From NCBI RefSeq assembly GCF_015223355.1, contig NZ_JADFFK010000005.1:186001-250000 (forward strand): a stretch of DNA of 64,000 nt. Direction: 5' to 3'. The position numbers were made by a program, and so were the translations under genes. Shown in pieces: positions 1 to 8,849 of this stretch. The first letter of the stretch is position 1; each line of letters opens with the position of its first letter. Under the pieces are notes generated by a model. The model saw nothing but the letters and a program-made list of their open reading frames with translations. It was not told the DNA's origin and did not search any database. The stretch comes from Salipiger mangrovisoli (GTDB taxonomy: Bacteria; Pseudomonadota; Alphaproteobacteria; Rhodobacterales; Rhodobacteraceae).

Positions 1-246
1 GTCGATCGAGGCTTCGGGGTCGCGGTCGAGCATCCGGCAGATGATCTTCGAGTTCGGCGTCACGCCCACCAGCCCGAGCAGCTTGCGGTCGTTGTCCTCG
101 AGCCGCGCGACGGTGCCGGCGGCGAGATTCCGGGTGCGGCGGTCAACCACCAGCTCGTTGGCATAGACCCAAGGATAGCCCCGGCGCAGGGCCTGCGGCT
201 TCGACTTGGGAAGGAGACGGACGGTGGGGATATCGGGCTGTGTCAT
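1..246 (-). CDS. RlmI-like class I SAM-dependent rRNA methyltransferase, N-terminal fragment
   Basis: Only the first 82 codons are inside the window; the gene runs off the left edge. The visible part starts MTQPDIPTVRLLPKSKPQAL and continues with RRGYPWVYANEL, the motif that opens the N-terminal PUA domain of RlmI/RlmK-type 23S rRNA cytosine-C5 methyltransferases (usually H/YPWVF/Y). The Rossmann methyltransferase domain with its catalytic cysteine should lie further left and cannot be checked. The start ATG is at 244-246. It is divergent from the GST gene at 376. The family assignment rests on the PUA part alone. Confidence 0.75.
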   Translation of the reverse strand, partial: MTQPDIPTVRLLPKSKPQALRRGYPWVYANELVVDRRTRNLAAGTVARLEDNDRKLLGLVGVTPNSKIICRMLDRDPEASID

Positions 247-375
247 CCCGCCCCTTTAGCGCCGCGCGGGGACCTTGGGAAGCGCCTTTGCAACCTGCCG
301 CCGCGCGATCCGCGGCCCCTTGCCAGAAAGCGGCTTCGGCCGCACTATCCCACCTGCCCGGCCCCCGGAGGAGCC

Positions 376-1065
376 ATGACCCTCACGCTCTACTCGCATC
401 CGCTCGCCTCCTACTGCCACAAGGTGCTGATCGCCCTCTACGAGGCGGGCACCGAGTTCGAGGCGGTCACCGTCGATCTTGCCGATCCAGCCGACCACGC
501 CCGGCTGCTCGAGCTCTGGCCGGTCGGCAAGCTCCCGGTGCTGCGTGATGCGGAACGGGATGTCACCCTGGCCGAGGCGACGATCATCATCGACTACCTC
601 GACCGGTTCCATCCCGGCGCCGCGCCGATGCTCCCCGATGATCCCGACGCCACTCTTCAGGCGCGGCTCTGGGATCGGGTCTTCGATCTCTACGTTCAGG
701 GGCCGATGCAGAAGATCGTCTTCGACAGCTTCCGCCCCGACGCCCAGAAGGACCGGATGGGAGTGGCGGCCGCCCGTGCCGAACTGCGGCAGAGCTACAG
801 GCTGATCGACCGCCACATGGCAAGCCGGACCTGGGCCGCAGGCGAGGCGTTTGGTCTTGCCGATTGCGCCGCCGCCCCCGCGCTCTTCTTCGCGGGCATT
901 CTCGAGCCCTTCGGTGCCGAGGCCGCGAACCTGAGCGCCTATTTCGAGCGGCTGCTCGCGCGTCCCTCGTTCCGCCAGGTGCTGGTCGAGGCACGGCCCT
1001 GGTTCGACAGCTTCCCCTTCCGTCACCGGATGGATCCGCGCTTCCTGACGATGACGTCGGATTGA
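376..1065 (+). CDS. Glutathione S-transferase family protein
   Basis: A 229-residue protein of normal GST length. It starts MTLTLYSHPLASYCHKVLIA, a thioredoxin-like N-terminal fold with the typical SxxxxK pattern of the first strand/helix, followed by VGKLPVLRD (cis-Pro loop) and LAEATIIIDYLDRF, the glutathione gamma-glutamyl-binding E-A/S motif near residue 75. The rest is the all-helical C-terminal domain containing FGLADCAAAPALFF, which matches the conserved N-capping ADC/ISxAD segment. The protein is cytosolic. The gene stands alone between the divergent rRNA methyltransferase and edd, so its substrate cannot be inferred. A GGAGGAG-like sequence just before the ATG supports this start. 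Confidence 0.9.
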   Translation: MTLTLYSHPLASYCHKVLIALYEAGTEFEAVTVDLADPADHARLLELWPVGKLPVLRDAERDVTLAEATIIIDYLDRFHPGAAPMLPDDPDATLQARLWDRVFDLYVQGPMQKIVFDSFRPDAQKDRMGVAAARAELRQSYRLIDRHMASRTWAAGEAFGLADCAAAPALFFAGILEPFGAEAANLSAYFERLLARPSFRQVLVEARPWFDSFPFRHRMDPRFLTMTSD

Positions 1066-1209
1066 GCCCTTGCACCGGGCGATGCTCACGCGCCCGCTTG
1101 AACCCGGCGGAACCCTGCGGCGCTGCACCGCCGGCATCGGCGCCGCCGCGTGCCGCATTCACGCGCAATCCCCCCGCCCGTGGCCTCGAACGCAGCTTCG
1201 CATCTTTAC

Positions 1210-1223
1210 TGATAGCGCTAACC
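1210..1223 (+). promoter_or_regulatory. Putative sugar-repressor operator upstream of edd-eda
   Basis: The sequence TGATAGCGCTAACC contains the perfect 8-bp palindrome TAGCGCTA (1213-1220), about 65 bp before the edd start. Operators of LacI-family sugar repressors in alphaproteobacteria often have a TAGCGCTA-type core with a central CG. The outer arms match only partly. No LacI-family gene is in the window, so the regulator is unknown. Confidence 0.5.
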
Positions 1224-1284
1224 GGGTTACATCCAGCCCAAGGACGCCAGACCGGCCCCGCCGGACAGCGAAAGGAGCCCCGCC

Positions 1285-3090
1285 ATGTCGCTCAACGCCA
1301 CCATCGCCAAGGTCACCGCCGAGATCGAGGCCCGCTCGGACAAGCTCCGCGGCACCTATCTCGACCGCATGCGCCGCGCCGCCGAGGAAGGTCCGCGCCG
1401 TGCGCATTTGACCTGCGGCAACCAGGCCCACGCCTATGCCGCCATGGGCACCGACCAGGCCGCGCTGGCCGAGGGACGCGCCCCGAACCTCGGCATTGTC
1501 ACCGCCTACAATGACATGCTCTCGGCGCATCAGCCCTACGAGCGCTACCCCGACCTCCTGCGCGCCGCGGCGCGGTCGGTCGGCGGCACCGCGCAGGTGG
1601 CGGGCGGCGTGCCGGCCATGTGCGACGGGGTCACCCAGGGCCAGGTCGGCATGGAACTCTCGCTCTTCTCGCGCGACGTGATCGCGCTTGCCGCTGGGGT
1701 TTCGCTCTCGCACAACACCTATGACGCCGCCGTCTACCTCGGCGTCTGCGACAAGATCGTGCCGGGCCTCGTCATCGCCGCCGCCACCTTCGGCTACATC
1801 CCCGGCCTCTTCCTGCCCGCCGGGCCGATGACCAGCGGCCTGCCGAACGACGAGAAGGCCAAGGTCCGTCAGCAATATGCCACCGGCGAGGTCGGCCGCG
1901 ACAAGCTGATGGAAGCCGAGATGAAAAGCTACCACGGCCCCGGCACCTGCACCTTCTACGGCACCGCCAACTCCAACCAGATGCTGATGGAGTTCATGGG
2001 CCTGCACCTGCCCGGCAGTTCCTTCATCAACCCCAACACCCCGCTGCGCGACGCGCTGACCGAGGCCGGGGCGAAGCGCGCGCTGGCGATCACCGCGCTC
2101 GGCAACGAGTACCGCCCGGTCTGCGACGTGCTCGACGCCAAGGCCTTCGTGAACGGCATCGTCGGGCTGATGGCCACGGGCGGCTCGACCAACCTCGTGC
2201 TGCACCTGCCCGCGATGGCGCGCGCCGCGGGCGTGGCGCTCGAGCTGTCGGATTTCGACGCGATCTCGGAAGTCGTTCCGCTGATGGCCAAGGTCTACCC
2301 GAACGGGCTCGCCGACGTGAACCACTTCCACGCCGCGGGCGGGCTGCAATACATGATCGGCGAGCTGCTCGATGCCGGGCTGATGCACGAGGACGTCAAG
2401 ACCGTGGCGGGCGACGGGATGCGCCTCTACACGCAGGAGCCGAAGCTGAAGGACGGCACCATCGTCTACGAGGACGCCCCGCGCGAAAGCCAGAACGACA
2501 AGATCCTCCGCCCCGCCACCGACCCCTTCCAGAAGAGCGGCGGCCTCAAGCAGATGATCGGCAACCTCGGCCACGGCATCATGAAGATCTCGGCGGTGAA
2601 GCCCGAGCATCATGTCGTCGAGGCGCCGGTGCGCGTGTTCCACGACCAGGCGCAGGTCAAGGACGCCTTCAAGGCCGGCGAGTTCACCTCCGACACCATC
2701 GTCGTGGTGCGCTTCCAGGGGCCGAAGTCGAACGGCATGCCCGAGCTGCACAGCCTGACGCCGACGCTGGCGGTGCTGCAGGACCGCGGGCTCAAGGTGG
2801 CGCTGGTCACCGACGGACGCATGTCGGGTGCGAGCGGCAAGGTGCCCTCGGCGATCCACGTCTGCCCCGAGGCCGCCGACGGCGGCCCGCTCGCCAAGCT
2901 GCGCGACGGTGACATCGTGCGGCTCGACGCGGGCGCCGGCACGCTGCAATGCCTGACCGAGGGCTTTGCCGACCGCGAGAGCGCCACGGCGGACCTTTCG
3001 GGCAACGGCCACGGCGTCGGGCGCGAGCTTTTCGAGGCGTTCCGCCAGAACGTCGGGCTTGCCTCCAACGGTGCGGCCGTGGTGGTCTGA
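1285..3090 (+). CDS. edd: Phosphogluconate dehydratase (Entner-Doudoroff)
   Basis: Dehydrates 6-phosphogluconate to 2-keto-3-deoxy-6-phosphogluconate (KDPG), the first dedicated step of the Entner-Doudoroff pathway, in the cytosol. At 601 residues it has the usual Edd length (about 600). IlvD/Edd family marks are visible: [16 protein letters not shown] near residue 70, [26 protein letters not shown] with one of the Fe-S cluster cysteines, and [19 protein letters not shown] near the C-terminus. An AAGGAG ribosome site precedes the ATG. eda follows 104 bp downstream on the same strand, giving the standard edd-eda order. The palindrome at 1213-1220 lies in the leader. Assignment to Edd rather than IlvD is supported by length and by the adjacent eda. 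Confidence 0.97.
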   Translation: MSLNATIAKVTAEIEARSDKLRGTYLDRMRRAAEEGPRRAHLTCGNQAHAYAAMGTDQAALAEGRAPNLGIVTAYNDMLSAHQPYERYPDLLRAAARSVGGTAQVAGGVPAMCDGVTQGQVGMELSLFSRDVIALAAGVSLSHNTYDAAVYLGVCDKIVPGLVIAAATFGYIPGLFLPAGPMTSGLPNDEKAKVRQQYATGEVGRDKLMEAEMKSYHGPGTCTFYGTANSNQMLMEFMGLHLPGSSFINPNTPLRDALTEAGAKRALAITALGNEYRPVCDVLDAKAFVNGIVGLMATGGSTNLVLHLPAMARAAGVALELSDFDAISEVVPLMAKVYPNGLADVNHFHAAGGLQYMIGELLDAGLMHEDVKTVAGDGMRLYTQEPKLKDGTIVYEDAPRESQNDKILRPATDPFQKSGGLKQMIGNLGHGIMKISAVKPEHHVVEAPVRVFHDQAQVKDAFKAGEFTSDTIVVVRFQGPKSNGMPELHSLTPTLAVLQDRGLKVALVTDGRMSGASGKVPSAIHVCPEAADGGPLAKLRDGDIVRLDAGAGTLQCLTEGFADRESATADLSGNGHGVGRELFEAFRQNVGLASNGAAVVV

Positions 3091-3194
3091 CCGCCGCTCC
3101 TTCCGAAAGTGCCCCTTGCGCTTTCACCGTTCTAAAAATACGCATTTTCCCGACCCGCTACGGTCGGTCCAGCAACCAGACAAAGGCCCCGCCC

Positions 3195-3836
3195 ATGACC
3201 CCCCAGGACGCCAGCCGCGCCAACGAAGCCCTCTGCCTGCTCGCCCCGGTGATCCCGGTGCTGGTGATCGATGATGTCGCCCATGCCCGCCCGCTGGCCG
3301 AGGCGCTGGTTGCCGGCGGCTTGCCGGTGCTGGAAGTGACGCTGCGCACGCCTGTGGCGCTCGACGCGATCCGCGAGATGGCGAAGGTCGAGGGCGGTGT
3401 CGTTGGCGCAGGCACGCTGCTCACCCCCGCGGACGTGACCGCGGCGGTCGAGGCCGGCGCGAAGTTCGGCGTCTCGCCTGGCGCCACGGACACGCTGCTC
3501 GACGCCTGCGAGGCGGCGGACTTGCCGCTGCTGGCCGGCGCCGCCACCGCCTCCGAGGCGATGGCGCTGCTCGAGCGCGGCTACACGGTGCAGAAGTTCT
3601 TCCCCGCCGAGGCCAATGGCGGCGCGCCCGCGCTCAAGGCCATCGGCGCACCGATCCCGCAGGTGAAGTTCTGCCCCACCGGCGGCGTCAGCATGAAGAA
3701 TGTGAACGACTACCTGTCGCTGAAGAATGTGCTCTGCTGCGGCGGCTCCTGGGTCGCCCCCAAGGAGCTGCTGCAGGCGGGCGACTGGGACGGCATCGTG
3801 GCGCTGGCCCGCGAGGCGGCGGCGCTGCCGCGCTGA
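3195..3836 (+). CDS. eda: KDPG/KHG aldolase (Entner-Doudoroff)
   Basis: A 213-residue class I aldolase that splits KDPG into pyruvate and glyceraldehyde 3-phosphate. The frame is open further upstream, but the ATG at 3195 gives the normal family length and the N-terminal helix. The catalytic Glu47 lies in PVLEVTLRTP and the Schiff-base Lys134 in VQKFFPAEA; the phosphate-binding segments FCPTGGVS and GGSWV are also present. It most likely also acts on 4-hydroxy-2-oxoglutarate, as Eda enzymes do. It forms a functional unit with edd; the 104-bp spacer between them shows no clear terminator. Confidence 0.96.
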   Translation: MTPQDASRANEALCLLAPVIPVLVIDDVAHARPLAEALVAGGLPVLEVTLRTPVALDAIREMAKVEGGVVGAGTLLTPADVTAAVEAGAKFGVSPGATDTLLDACEAADLPLLAGAATASEAMALLERGYTVQKFFPAEANGGAPALKAIGAPIPQVKFCPTGGVSMKNVNDYLSLKNVLCCGGSWVAPKELLQAGDWDGIVALAREAAALPR

Positions 3837-3907
3837 ACGGACCTTGGGCGAGGCGCGCAGGTCCCCTTGCCCTCGCCCACCCCAGCCAGGCCGAGCCATC
3901 TTCCGAA

Positions 3908-3932
3908 CCGGTCGCGGTCCCGCCGCGACCGG
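3908..3932 (+). terminator. Stem-loop downstream of eda
   Basis: A perfect 10-bp inverted repeat (CCGGTCGCGG, loop TCCCG, CCGCGACCGG) starts 72 bp after the eda stop. No T-run follows, so it is either a factor-assisted terminator or an mRNA 3'-end stabilising hairpin. Confidence 0.5.
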
Positions 3933-4011
3933 GCGTCATCCCAGTAGATCGAACGCCGACAATGCATTAGCATCCGGTTAAACCCTGTCATGGGTTGGAT
4001 TGGAGGGGCGC

Positions 4012-4473
4012 TTGGACGGTCGGCATTCCAGCACTCAGAACACGGCACCAGCCTGGCGCTTTGCTGCGGCCGCGCTGGTTCTGACACTTCTGCCGGGGGC
4101 GGCGTCCGAGGCCTGGGCCGAAGGCAATCCGACCCGCCGCGCGATCAGGCTCGATCCGCTGGAGATGGCGGCCGACTCCGGCTTTTCGGTCACCCGCTAC
4201 GAGATCGAGACAGGGGTCTACTACAAGTGGACCATCACCAGCGACGGGCTCGAGGAATACAAGCTCGTCGCACCCGAGCTTTTCGGGGAAAGCTGGATCG
4301 ACCAGGTGGTGATCGCGGATCTCGAGGTCAAGCCCGCCGGGCTGCGCGCGGTGGAGTTCGACGCCGAGGGCAGCATGGACATCTGGTTCATCGTGCTCCG
4401 GCCAGGCGAGTACAACTACGGGGTCGAAGGGCTGCAAACCCAGGGGTTCAGCGGGGTCTTCGCGGTCAGGTGA
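4012..4473 (+). CDS. Small secreted protein of unknown function in PQQ locus
   Basis: A 153-residue protein. A TTG start at 4012 is chosen because GGAGG (4002-4006) lies 5 bp before it; an in-frame TTG at 4000 has no such site. The N-terminus has a polar segment, then a hydrophobic stretch (FAAAALVLTLLPGAASEAWA) with a probable signal-peptidase site before EGNPT. The mature part, about 120 residues, is rich in acidic and aromatic residues and predicted strands and ends GVFAVR. This resembles the layout of small periplasmic beta-sandwich proteins, but the His/Cys copper ligands of cupredoxins are not seen. Its stop overlaps the GTG start of the ankyrin gene (GTGA), so the two are translationally coupled. 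No function is assigned. Confidence 0.7.
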   Translation: MDGRHSSTQNTAPAWRFAAAALVLTLLPGAASEAWAEGNPTRRAIRLDPLEMAADSGFSVTRYEIETGVYYKWTITSDGLEEYKLVAPELFGESWIDQVVIADLEVKPAGLRAVEFDAEGSMDIWFIVLRPGEYNYGVEGLQTQGFSGVFAVR

Positions 4474-5387
4474 CACGGTTCGTTGCGATCTTCATCCCGA
4501 TGCTCTGGCTGGGTACCGCGGTGCTGGCGCAGCCGGTCAGCCCGGCCTGCCAGACGCTGACCAGCCGCATCGCCCAGTCGCCGAAACTGCTCGAGGGCCG
4601 ACTGCTTGACGAGGCCCTTTTCGAGGCGGCCGACGTGGACTGTCCCGAGCTTGCCCGGACCATTCTTGACCAGGGCGCGTCGGTGCAGGCGCGCAACCGA
4701 TTCGGCAGCACCCCGCTGATCACCGCCGCCGGACGCGGCGCGCGCGAGATCGCCGCCATGCTGCTGGAACGGGGTGCCGAGATCGGCCACGCCAATCTCG
4801 GCGGGACGACGCCGCTGATGAGCGCGGTCGAGGGCGGGCGGCGGCGCATGGTCGCCGATCTGCTCGCCGCGGGGGCCGCGGTGAATGTCGCGAACCGCGA
4901 AGGCGTCACGCCGGTGATGTCGGCCGCCTTCCAGGGCGATGCGCGGATGCTCGAAACCCTGCTGGAGGCAGGCGGAGATCTCTCGGCCGAGGACAGGCAC
5001 GGCAAGGGGGCGCTGGTCTATGCCGCCGGGCGGGCCTATCCGGCGATCGTCACCCGGCTGCTTGCTGCCGGGGCCGATGCGGACCGGGTCTGGGGGCACG
5101 ATCTGACGGCCCTGATGTGGGTGGCGGGTCACGGCAACGACGCGCCCGAAGCCGACAGCCTCGCGGTGGCGCAGCTGTTGATCGCGGCGGGCGCCGCTGT
5201 GGACCGGCAAGACGACCGCGGCAAGACCGCCCTGATGATCGCAGCCGAGCGCGGGCACCGTCAGATGGTCGATTTCCTGCTTCAGGCCGGGGCCGACGCC
5301 ACGCTCAGGGACAAGACGGGAAACGCCGCCAGGGACCTGGCGGCGTCCGATGAGATCAGAAAGGCGCTCGACCTGGCCGGTCAGTGA
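4470..5387 (+). CDS. Secreted ankyrin-repeat protein
   Basis: A 305-residue protein starting with GTG at 4470, overlapping the upstream stop. The signal peptide is MTRFVAIFIPMLWLGTAVLA, with likely cleavage before QPVSP, so the protein is periplasmic. From about residue 45 to the end there are seven or so consecutive ankyrin repeats, seen as recurring G-x-T/N-P-L-x-x-A patterns (FGSTPLITAAGRGAREIAAM, GGTTPLMSAVEGG, EGVTPVMSAAFQG, HGKGALVYAAG, DDRGKTALMIAAERGH). Ankyrin repeats bind protein partners and have no catalytic role of their own. Its 3' end overlaps the stop of the convergent cytochrome gene by 7 bp. Its position suggests a scaffold or assembly role for the PQQ dehydrogenase system; that is inference. 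Confidence 0.88.
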   Translation: MTRFVAIFIPMLWLGTAVLAQPVSPACQTLTSRIAQSPKLLEGRLLDEALFEAADVDCPELARTILDQGASVQARNRFGSTPLITAAGRGAREIAAMLLERGAEIGHANLGGTTPLMSAVEGGRRRMVADLLAAGAAVNVANREGVTPVMSAAFQGDARMLETLLEAGGDLSAEDRHGKGALVYAAGRAYPAIVTRLLAAGADADRVWGHDLTALMWVAGHGNDAPEADSLAVAQLLIAAGAAVDRQDDRGKTALMIAAERGHRQMVDFLLQAGADATLRDKTGNAARDLAASDEIRKALDLAGQ

Positions 5388-5953
5388 ATGACCACCGTCG
5401 AGAGGTATCGCGCCAGCGCGTGGATTTCGTCGTCGGAGACATCCGCCATGAGATTGGACATGTCGGGCGCATTCTTCCGCGTCTTGCTCTTGAAGTCGAG
5501 CATCGTGGTCGCAAGGTAGTCGACCTGCTGCCCGGCGAGGCGGGGGATGCGGCTGTCGCCCTGCCATTTGCCGTGACAGGCGCTGCATTCCGCGGCGGTC
5601 ATCGCCTTTTCCGCCAGTTGCCGGTCACCCTCCTGCGAGGACCCCGGCACATCCGGCCAAGGCTTGTCGGCGAAATACTGGGCGATCTCTTTCGCCTGGT
5701 CGCGGTCGTATTCGGCGGCAATCGGGGTCATCGTCTCGTTCTCGCGCCGGCCGGCCCCGAAGTCGCGCAGCTGCGTGAAGATGTAGAAATACTGCTGCCC
5801 GGCGATGATCGGATAGTCCGTCGCGACGGGCACGCCATCCTCGCCGTGGCAGCCGGTGCAGAGGGCGACCTCGTCCTCGAGGACGAAGTTGTCTTTCGCC
5901 AGCGCCGGGACTGCGGCAAGGCAGCCGGCGAGGACGAGAAGGGGCAATTTCAT
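5381..5953 (-). CDS. Diheme cytochrome c, c4 type
   Basis: A 190-residue periplasmic electron carrier. The ATG at 5951-5953 is preferred because it places the signal peptide MKLPLLVLAGCLAAVPALA at the very N-terminus; a TTG at 5974 would add seven polar residues. There are two heme c sites, CTGCH in the first domain and CSACH in the second, each followed by cytochrome c4-like text (IIAGQQYFYIFTQLRDF; LAGQQVDYLATTMLDF) and by Met-containing segments (NETMTPIA; APDMSNLM) that should supply the sixth ligand. It lies downstream of the quinoprotein alcohol dehydrogenase on the same strand, separated by a terminator-like hairpin, and is the obvious candidate to take electrons from it. Confidence 0.92.
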   Translation of the reverse strand: MKLPLLVLAGCLAAVPALAKDNFVLEDEVALCTGCHGEDGVPVATDYPIIAGQQYFYIFTQLRDFGAGRRENETMTPIAAEYDRDQAKEIAQYFADKPWPDVPGSSQEGDRQLAEKAMTAAECSACHGKWQGDSRIPRLAGQQVDYLATTMLDFKSKTRKNAPDMSNLMADVSDDEIHALARYLSTVVIH

Positions 5954-5970
5954 GGGCTCGTCTCCGTTTG

Positions 5971-5998
5971 ACAAGAAAGGCGGGCCCGCAGGCCCGCC
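5971..5998 (-). terminator. Intrinsic terminator/attenuator between the alcohol dehydrogenase and cytochrome genes
   Basis: A perfect 8-bp stem (GGCGGGCC, loop CGCA on the plus strand, GGCCCGCC; 5979-5998) lies 23 bp after the dehydrogenase stop. On the minus strand it is followed by the T-rich run TTTCTTGT. It probably reduces read-through into the cytochrome gene. Confidence 0.75.
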
Positions 5999-6021
5999 AT
6001 CGGTGCAGATCGCCTGCTCGC

Positions 6022-7722
6022 TCAGTCAGACAGCGCGAAGGCAATGATGTTGTTGCCCCGCTTGTAGTTGAGCTGCGCGTTGCCGCCGGCTGCCACGACG
6101 ATGTACTGTCGGCCCTCGACCGTGTAGCTCGACGGCGGCGCGTTGACCCCCGCCCCGGCCTGGAAGCGCCAGAGTTCGCCGCCGTTCGAGCTGTCATAGG
6201 CCTTGAACAGACCGTTGCCCTCGCCGGTGAAGACCAGCCCGCCCGCCGTCGCGAGAATGCCGCCGATCATCGGCTCGGCCGTCCGGACCTGCCAGGCGAT
6301 GGCCCCGGTGTTGTAGTCCACCGCGGTGACATTGCCCCATTGCTCTTCCTCGGGGATCACCTTGAACGCCCCGCCGAGCCAGATCTTGCCCTCGGGATAG
6401 GGGGTGGATTCCACGTGGTAGGTCATCGGCTGATGCAGATTGATCGCATAGGCCATGTGCAGGTTCGGATCGGTGGCCATCGGCGACCATTCGACACCGC
6501 CATTCGCGCCGGGCAGCATCCGCGCGCCTTCGGCGGTCGGCAGCACCCACATGTTCTCCTGCGGCACCATTGCCTCGGAGAAGCGGATGAGCGAGCAGTC
6601 GTCGGCCTTGTGCACATAGACATGCCCGGTCTTGCCGCCGTGCAGGATGCCCTTCACATCATTGCCCTCGGCATCCTTCACCGTGGTGATGATCGGTGGC
6701 GAAACCGCGTCGAGGTCCCAGACGTCATGGGCGATGTACTGGAAATGGCAGATATATTCGCCGGTATCGAGGTTCACCGAGACGAGGCTGTCGGTATAGA
6801 GGTTGTCACCCGGCCGCAGCGAGCCGTCGAGGTCGGGCGAGGGGTTGCCGACGACGAAATAGATGCGGCGGCTCTCGAGATCGACCGCCGGGTTCTGCCA
6901 GACACCGCCGCCGAGGGTCTCGTAGGGATCCCCCATGCTCGCCAGAGCGGCCTTTTCGGCCTCGATGTCGCGCAGCATGTCGCGGCCGGTGGCGTCATGC
7001 GTGGCCCACACGCCGACCGAATCCTCGGGAACCGTGTTGAAGGTCCATTTCAGCTCGCCCGACGCGGCATCGAAGGCCTTCACGAAGCCGCGGATGCCGT
7101 ATTCGCCGCCGTTCGTGCCGATCAGCACCATGTCATCCACGACAGTCGGAGCCATGGTTTCGGAATAGCCCAGCTCGGGATCCGCGATCTCGGTTTCCCA
7201 GAGCTGCTTGCCGGTCTTGGCATCGAGTGCCACGAGCTTGGCATCCAGCGTGCCCATGAACACCCGGTCGCCCGACACCGCGACGCCGCGGTTGTTGGGG
7301 CCGCAGCAATAGGTGGTCACCGGCCCCATCGCGTGGGTGTAGTGCCAGATCTCCTGCCCCGTCCGAGCGTCGAGCGCGTAGACATGGTTGAACGCGGTGG
7401 TCACATACATGATGCCGTTGACCACGATCGGGCTCGTCTCCATCGAGTCCACGATCTCGGTCTGGAAGATCCACGCTGGACGCAGGTTCTTCACGTTGCC
7501 GGTGTTGATCTGACTGGCCGGATAGTAGCGCGTCTGCTGATAATTGCCGTTGGCATGAAGGAAGTTATTCCCATCGCCCGAGGCACGATTCAACATGGAC
7601 TGGGTGACGTTTTGCAGGTCGCCGTAGAGCGTTCCATGCGAGACCTCGTCCTGGGCCCACAAACTTCCGGCATGACTACATAGAACTATTGCCGCCGCAG
7701 CGGCCAAGGCCTTGGTCTTCAT
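6022..7722 (-). CDS. PQQ-dependent alcohol dehydrogenase, predicted lanthanide type
   Basis: A 566-residue periplasmic quinoprotein oxidising primary alcohols to aldehydes. The signal peptide is [23 protein letters not shown]. An eight-bladed propeller carries tryptophan-docking repeats such as [14 protein letters not shown]. Active-site residues visible: the adjacent disulfide pair Cys139-Cys140, metal ligands Glu207 (GGEYGIRG) and Asn293 (GNPSPD), and catalytic Asp336 in HDVWDLD. Two residues after it is Asp338. In this family an Asp at that position marks lanthanide-binding enzymes (XoxF, ExaF, PedH), while calcium enzymes have Ala or Ser. GGAGGAAC precedes the ATG. The gene is divergent from the beta-propeller gene across a 137-bp AT-richer region that should hold both promoters. 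Substrate is unproven; ethanol-like alcohols fit ExaA/PedE/PedH similarity better than methanol. Confidence 0.92.
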   Translation of the reverse strand: MKTKALAAAAAIVLCSHAGSLWAQDEVSHGTLYGDLQNVTQSMLNRASGDGNNFLHANGNYQQTRYYPASQINTGNVKNLRPAWIFQTEIVDSMETSPIVVNGIMYVTTAFNHVYALDARTGQEIWHYTHAMGPVTTYCCGPNNRGVAVSGDRVFMGTLDAKLVALDAKTGKQLWETEIADPELGYSETMAPTVVDDMVLIGTNGGEYGIRGFVKAFDAASGELKWTFNTVPEDSVGVWATHDATGRDMLRDIEAEKAALASMGDPYETLGGGVWQNPAVDLESRRIYFVVGNPSPDLDGSLRPGDNLYTDSLVSVNLDTGEYICHFQYIAHDVWDLDAVSPPIITTVKDAEGNDVKGILHGGKTGHVYVHKADDCSLIRFSEAMVPQENMWVLPTAEGARMLPGANGGVEWSPMATDPNLHMAYAINLHQPMTYHVESTPYPEGKIWLGGAFKVIPEEEQWGNVTAVDYNTGAIAWQVRTAEPMIGGILATAGGLVFTGEGNGLFKAYDSSNGGELWRFQAGAGVNAPPSSYTVEGRQYIVVAAGGNAQLNYKRGNNIIAFALSD

Positions 7723-7859
7723 CTAAGTTCCTCCCTAGATCCTATCAGAAGATTTTATGCTCGCCTCAATTCGCAGTTCTGTCTGGTTTTCTCCGCGACA
7801 TTTTGTCCTATTTTTAGCTAGCTTATTCGAGTTTCGCACTATTGCATAGCAACATCTGC

Positions 7860-8849
7860 ATGGGAGTTGTCGCTTTGATTCGGAGTGATGCCGCGCTTGT
7901 TGCCTGCCTCTTGCTGGCCCCCGTGGCGACCCTGGCCGAGGGGTCGGGCATGGCCATCGTGACCAATGAGAAGAGCAGCACGCTGTCGATCATCTCGCCT
8001 GATCTTCAGGTTGTCCGCACGGTCGAGACCTGCGCCCGCCCGCGTGGAATCCTCTTCAACGCCGACAGGTCGCGGTTCTTCGTGGGCTGCGCCGATGACG
8101 ACATGATCGCCATCTACGACACCGCGACCATCGAGCTTGTCGGCCGGGTCACCGGCGTGCCCGCGCCCGAGACATTCGATCTGCACCCCGACGGCAAGCG
8201 GCTGATCGTGTCGAACGAGGAAGACGCCGCCGCCTCGGTCTACGACGTGACGACGGGCGAATTCCTCGGCGAGTTCCTGACCGGCGAAGAGCCCGAAGGC
8301 GTGCAGGTGACCGCGGACGGGAAGCTCGCCTTCGTCGCGTCCGAGGCCGCCAACCTCGTCCACGTCCTTGACCTCGACGCGGGCGAGGTGGTCGCCGACA
8401 TCCTCGTGGACACCCGGCCCCGACGCTTCGCGCTGACACCCGACGGCAAGGAACTGTGGGTCTCGGCGGAGCTTGCGGGGATGGTCGACATCATCGATGT
8501 CGCCACGCTGAAGCTCGTCGGCGACATGCAGTTCCTGCCCACCGGGTTCCGCCCGGAGCAGGTGACGCCGGTCGACCTGCAGATCAGCGCAGACGGGACT
8601 CGGGCCTATGTCGCGCTGGGGCGGGCCAATCACGTGGCGGTGGTGGATGTGCCCAAACGCCAGGTGATCGACTACATCCTGGTCGGCAAGCGCGCCTGGG
8701 GGGTCGCGCTTTCGGCCGACGAGACGCGGCTCTACGTGGCCAATGGCCTGTCGGACGATGTCACTGTCATCGACACCGCCACGCTGAAGCCGATCACCTC
8801 GATTGCGGTCGGCGGCGTGCCCTACGACATCCTGATCGATGATCGCTAG
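7860..8849 (+). CDS. Periplasmic YVTN-type beta-propeller protein of PQQ alcohol systems
   Basis: About 329 residues. The repeated pattern of strands with PDGKRLIVSN, ADGKLAFVAS, PDGKELWVSA, ADGTRAYVAL and ADETRLYVAN every 40-45 residues is a seven-bladed propeller of the YVTN family. Together with the next gene and the ABC pair it matches the conserved set found beside PQQ alcohol dehydrogenases. A signal peptide ends at PVATLA. The start is uncertain: ATG 7860 is used, but TTG 7875 has the better ribosome site (GGGAG at 7861-7865), and TTG 7842 is also in frame. The gene is divergent from the dehydrogenase. Propellers of this kind bind small molecules or proteins; no enzyme activity is indicated. 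Confidence 0.85.
   Translation: MGVVALIRSDAALVACLLLAPVATLAEGSGMAIVTNEKSSTLSIISPDLQVVRTVETCARPRGILFNADRSRFFVGCADDDMIAIYDTATIELVGRVTGVPAPETFDLHPDGKRLIVSNEEDAAASVYDVTTGEFLGEFLTGEEPEGVQVTADGKLAFVASEAANLVHVLDLDAGEVVADILVDTRPRRFALTPDGKELWVSAELAGMVDIIDVATLKLVGDMQFLPTGFRPEQVTPVDLQISADGTRAYVALGRANHVAVVDVPKRQVIDYILVGKRAWGVALSADETRLYVANGLSDDVTVIDTATLKPITSIAVGGVPYDILIDDR

Noticed and set aside
4000-4011. TTG at 4000 as start of the small secreted protein
   Set aside because: No ribosome site precedes it, while GGAGG lies at the right distance before the TTG at 4012.
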